Assembly: GCA_951813255.1 (NCBI GenBank)
Contig: OX638353.1
Span: 682,001 to 746,000, forward strand
From: an uncultured Dehalococcoidia bacterium
Lineage (GTDB): Bacteria; Chloroflexota; Dehalococcoidia; Lucifugimonadales; JAAXIE01
DNA length: 64,000 nucleotides
Direction: 5' to 3'
Below are positions 61,226-64,000 of the stretch, piece by piece. Made by a program: the position numbers and the translations under genes. How positions within the stretch are numbered: position 1 is the first letter of the stretch; every line of letters begins with the position of its first letter. The notes below the pieces were generated by a model. That model did not search any database, was not told the origin of the DNA, and saw nothing but the letters and a program-made list of their open reading frames with translations.

Positions 61226-62167
61226 ATGAAACTGGTCTTCTACGACACCCCCGGAAGCCCTGAACGTAGCTATATTCCCGGCGTACTCACGGGCAATGGC
61301 GTGGTCAACATCGAGCCCGCCGTCGCCCACCTGCCCAACTGGACGCCCCAAGTCCTGATGTCGGGCATCATCGACGACTTCGATTCCCTGCGCCCCGAAC
61401 TGGAACGCCTAGCGGCCATAGGGCCTGCGCTCCCCTTGAGCAGCATCCAGTTGCGACCGCCCCTGCCTCGCCCCAGCAAGATCCTAGCGTGCATCGGCAA
61501 CTACTGGGAACACGACCAGCGCGAGGCCCGGCCCCTCAACATGTTCCTCAAATCCCCCGACGCCGTCATCGGCCCCGGCGACACCGTGAGGCTGCCCAAC
61601 TTCACCGAAGCTTGGGTGTTCCACCACGAGGCCGAGCTTGGCGTCGTGATCAAGGGGCCCGCCAAGGACATCACTGCCGAAAACTTCCGCGACGCCATCT
61701 TCGGCTACACCTGCGTCATCGATGTATCCGCCCGCTACGAAGGCCGTCGCACCTGGCGTAACGGTAGCTGGATGGGCAAGTCCTTCGATACCTTCGCCCC
61801 CATCGGCCCATGCATCGTCACCGCCGACGAGGTTCCCGAGCCCAACGATGTGGTGATCAGGTTCTGGAACAACGGCGAGCTCTACCACGAGTACAATACC
61901 GACGACATGGAGCACAGAGTGCCCGAACTCATCCGCTTCGCCACCAACATTATGACCATGAATAGCGGCGACGTCCTCATGTGCGGCACCAACCACGAAG
62001 GCCTCGGCCCCCTGCAGGAAGGCGACCACGCCGAAATTGAAATCGTAGGCATCGGCCGCATGGACATCCACGTCGAAGACCCCCTCCACCGCACTTGGGA
62101 GCGTGGCGTCTACATGGGCGAAGGCTCCACCAACCCTGCAGCCAGATCGCAACAGAGCGGCGGCTAG
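61226..62167 (+). CDS. Fumarylacetoacetate hydrolase family protein
   Basis: 313 residues. The C-terminal FAH domain has the metal ligands in FHHEAELGVVIKGPA (E-x-E pattern) and the Asp in GYTCVIDVSARYEGR, with the typical ILACIGNYWEH start and LMCGTNHEGLGPLQEGD end. It hydrolyses C-C bonds or isomerises 2-oxo acids in aromatic catabolism. Start ATG 61226 has AGGAGAGC; the frame open from 60986 is not supported. Confidence 0.9.
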   Translation: MKLVFYDTPGSPERSYIPGVLTGNGVVNIEPAVAHLPNWTPQVLMSGIIDDFDSLRPELERLAAIGPALPLSSIQLRPPLPRPSKILACIGNYWEHDQREARPLNMFLKSPDAVIGPGDTVRLPNFTEAWVFHHEAELGVVIKGPAKDITAENFRDAIFGYTCVIDVSARYEGRRTWRNGSWMGKSFDTFAPIGPCIVTADEVPEPNDVVIRFWNNGELYHEYNTDDMEHRVPELIRFATNIMTMNSGDVLMCGTNHEGLGPLQEGDHAEIEIVGIGRMDIHVEDPLHRTWERGVYMGEGSTNPAARSQQSGG

Positions 62168-62235
62168 CAGAGCCCGCAAGTGAGCTTCTATCCCACAGGT
62201 GGGATGCGGGGAGGCGGCGCCATGACATCTTGCCG

Positions 62236-62264
62236 TTGACAGCCAATCCCCCTCCCTCTAGCCT
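62236..62264 (+). promoter_or_regulatory. Probable promoter of the TPP-enzyme leader
   Basis: TTGACA (62236-62241), 17-bp spacer, TAGCCT (62259-62264), weak -10. The leader to the ATG at 62709 is about 440 nt. Confidence 0.45.
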
Positions 62265-62407
62265 CAAAGTAGGCCCACAAGAGAAGCCAGGCCCTCAGGG
62301 GAAAGTAGTCCCGCTAGAAGGAGTAGTGCTTCCATACTCTGCCCGCCCTCGCAAGGCCATCGCCACTCCCTTCGGGGGCCTGTCCCGGAATCAGGTCTAA
62401 GGGCTCG

Positions 62408-62604
62408 AAAAATGAGAAAGTCATTCAGCTACGGCCCAGCTACAAAAATGAGAAAATGAGAAACAAAATAGCTACGAAAAAACGCGCCCCAGATACGACT
62501 ACCTTCTCATTTTGTATCTGGCAGGGGCAGGCTCGCGAAAGTAAATTGCGAAGGATTCGATAGAAAATGGGAAAGAAATGAGAAACTCTTTCTCATTTTC
62601 TGGC
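62408..62604 (+). repeat. Leader repeat region: AGCTACGA boxes with GAGAA repeats
   Basis: Boxes AGCTACGG (62427), AGCTACAA (62438), AGCTACGA (62470), AGATACGA (62491) and the inverted TTGTATCTGG (62512), interleaved with direct and inverted GAGAAA/TTCTCA repeats (for example AAAATGAGAAAATGAGAAAC). CAGATAC (62490) and GTATCTG (62514) form a 7-bp inverted pair with 17 bases between them. Same layout as at 37.0 and 41.2 kb. Confidence 0.75.
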
Positions 62605-62708
62605 ATGGATTCAAGACTGGGCCATACTACGCCCGGACAAGGCATTAGCCAGACAAGGCATTAGTCCCTTCCCCCCCGATGGGGGAAGCTTAGGATGGGG
62701 GTGAACAA

Positions 62709-64000
62709 ATGCCCAAGGCCAACGACATGATCGTCCAAGTGCTGGAGGAGGCTGGCATTGAGTACCTCTTCGGCATCCCCGGAGGAGGTACTGGCCAGAT
62801 ATACGACAGCCTCTTCGGTCACGATGACAAGGTCCGTACCATCTTGGCCCGCCACGAACAGGCCGCCGCCATCATGGCCGATGCCTATGGCCGTGCCACC
62901 GGTAAGCCCGCCGCCATCATGGGTCAGGGCCTCTTCATGGGCTCCAACGCAGCCTTCGGCATCATGGAAGCCTTCCTCAGCAGCACCCCCATGCTCGTCC
63001 TTACCGACACCTCCGATGGCGGCTCTGCCCAGCATCCCGCCAACCAGTCCGGCGCAGGCGAGTATGGCAGCGTCGACCTTCAGAGCATCTTCCGCTCCAT
63101 GACCAAGTACACCACCCTCGCTACCACTGCCAAGGAGGCAGTTCTGGGCACTCAGCTTGCCATCAAGCACGCCACCAGCGGCCGTCAGGGCCCCACTTGC
63201 GTTCTTATGCGCAGCGCCTCCATCGTCGGCGAAGTCGATGTGGAGTCCCCACCCTTCATTCACCACACCGGGGGTTACCTCAACACGCGCCCGCCCCAAG
63301 CCGCCCCCCAAGACATCGAGGAGGTTGTCAAGCTGCTGGCCGGCGCCCGTAAGCCCGCCATGGTCGTTGGCAACGGCGTACACATGGCCCAAGCCCACGA
63401 CTCTGTCCAGCAACTCGCCGAGCTATGGGGCATGTCCGTAGCTACCAGCTACAAAGGGAAAAGTGCCATCGCTGAGACCCACCCCCTCGCCGTGGGCATG
63501 GTCGGCATCTACGGGCAGCGTGCCGCCGCCACTGCCGTCGGTGAAGCTGACGTGGTCCTGATCGTAGGCGCCAAGCTCAGCCCCCAGGACACCGTCCGCG
63601 AGCGCCCCAACGTCTTCGACCCCCGCCGCCAGCACATCGTTCAAATCGACATCGACCCCCGCAACACCGGCTGGACCTTCCCCGTGGAGATCGGCTTGGT
63701 CGGCGACGCAAAAGCAGTTTTGAATCAACTGGTGGAAGCCTCCAAGCCCGCAGCTAACGCCCAAGTATCCCAAGAGCGCGCCACTGCCCTGCAACAGCAG
63801 AAATCAGCCCTCAACTACTACGAAGACCCCGAACTCGAGCGCGATAGCTCTCCCGTTCTGCCCCAGCGTATGGTTCGCATCATGCAGGAAACCCTCGACC
63901 CCTCCACCCTATTCGCCCTCGACGCCGGGAACAACCGTACCTGGATGGCCCATTTCTACAAGTCCCAGCAGCCCGGCACCTTCTTCTGCCCCGGCGGCAC
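62709..64000 (+). CDS. Thiamine-diphosphate-dependent enzyme (partial, right edge)
   Basis: 430 codons to the window edge, frame open. N-terminal Pyr domain: IEYLFGIPGGGTGQIYDSLF, RHEQAAAIMADAYGRATG with the activating Glu, SAQHPANQSGAGEYGSVDL. Central domain: AGARKPAMVVGNGVHMAQAHDSV. The PP domain begins with LFALDAGNNRTWMAHFY at the edge. Acetolactate synthase-like architecture, related to the gene at 42.5 kb. GGATGGGGGTG stands before the ATG. Substrate unknown. Confidence 0.88.
   Translation, partial: MPKANDMIVQVLEEAGIEYLFGIPGGGTGQIYDSLFGHDDKVRTILARHEQAAAIMADAYGRATGKPAAIMGQGLFMGSNAAFGIMEAFLSSTPMLVLTDTSDGGSAQHPANQSGAGEYGSVDLQSIFRSMTKYTTLATTAKEAVLGTQLAIKHATSGRQGPTCVLMRSASIVGEVDVESPPFIHHTGGYLNTRPPQAAPQDIEEVVKLLAGARKPAMVVGNGVHMAQAHDSVQQLAELWGMSVATSYKGKSAIAETHPLAVGMVGIYGQRAAATAVGEADVVLIVGAKLSPQDTVRERPNVFDPRRQHIVQIDIDPRNTGWTFPVEIGLVGDAKAVLNQLVEASKPAANAQVSQERATALQQQKSALNYYEDPELERDSSPVLPQRMVRIMQETLDPSTLFALDAGNNRTWMAHFYKSQQPGTFFCPGG

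Noticed and set aside
1..64000. General reassignment of TGA to a sense codon
   Set aside because: Many genes here end normally at TGA (for example queF, the second LLM gene, the MetE fusion) and Trp is encoded by TGG.

Overview
The window (about 59% G+C by eye) looks like one contiguous piece of a Chloroflexota chromosome, most likely of the Dehalococcoidia/SAR202 kind. This is inferred from the gene set: two luciferase-like flavin oxidoreductases, a SagB/ThcOx protein, a 2-oxoacid:ferredoxin oxidoreductase, a DUF3090/SCO1664 pair, a cobalamin-independent 'core' methionine synthase, and the many 'GTCATTCCCGCGGAGGCGGGAA' type intergenic palindromes. No rRNA or convincing tRNA gene was found. 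Sigma-70 type promoters (TTGNNA, 17-18 bp, TATAAT/TATACT/TATCAT) are easy to see and several place the start codon directly at the transcription start.

The most interesting region is 7.8-13.7 kb. Three genes there are interrupted by in-frame TGA codons, four in total, yet remain perfectly in frame. In two genes the TGA replaces a cysteine expected from the family: both catalytic cysteines of an organomercurial-lyase (MerB) homologue, and the second Cys of a C-x2-C motif in a BtuF-like protein. In the third, an alpha/beta hydrolase, the TGA makes a U-x2-C motif. Each TGA is followed by a compact 6-7 bp hairpin with a 3-4 nt loop whose first base is G at +18 to +21, as in bacterial SECIS elements. 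I read these as selenoprotein genes. The MerB homologue lies 88 nt downstream of trxB on the same strand, probably in one operon.

Layout: 0-2 kb, start of the ATP synthase operon (minus) and a BFN nuclease; 2-7.7 kb, Lon-like protease, SCO1664, DUF3090, LLM oxidoreductase, LON-domain protein; 7.8-13.7 kb, the selenoprotein region with a carbamoyltransferase homologue and trxB; 13.7-16.7 kb, MFS transporter and a TcmP/DUF5131 pair; 16.8-22 kb, an apparently circularly permuted CcdA, ispH, a HemL-like aminotransferase, queF-queC and a Rieske ferredoxin; 22-31.5 kb, TusA/DsrE/TusA-MetE sulfur genes, a nitrile-hydratase alpha homologue, hydrolases, an SPFH-TPR protein, SagB and Fur; 31.5-36.5 kb, two polysaccharide deacetylases, a 15-copy palindromic tandem repeat and a frameshifted S1 protease; 36.8-46.4 kb, catabolic flavin, CMD and thiamine-diphosphate enzymes and an HDAC-family enzyme; 46.4-50.8 kb, hspR-grpE-dnaK and a YedY-like molybdoenzyme; 51-54 kb, ccmABCDE; 54-64 kb, typA, korAB, amidase with a GatC-like partner, FAH hydrolase and a second thiamine-diphosphate enzyme.

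Three catabolic genes (37.3, 41.6 and 62.7 kb) share an unusual 5' region: a TTGACA promoter 440-550 bp upstream, then a leader filled with an 8-base box (AGCTACGA and variants) next to locus-specific direct repeats (TGTCAC, GAGAC or GAGAA). I do not know this element family.
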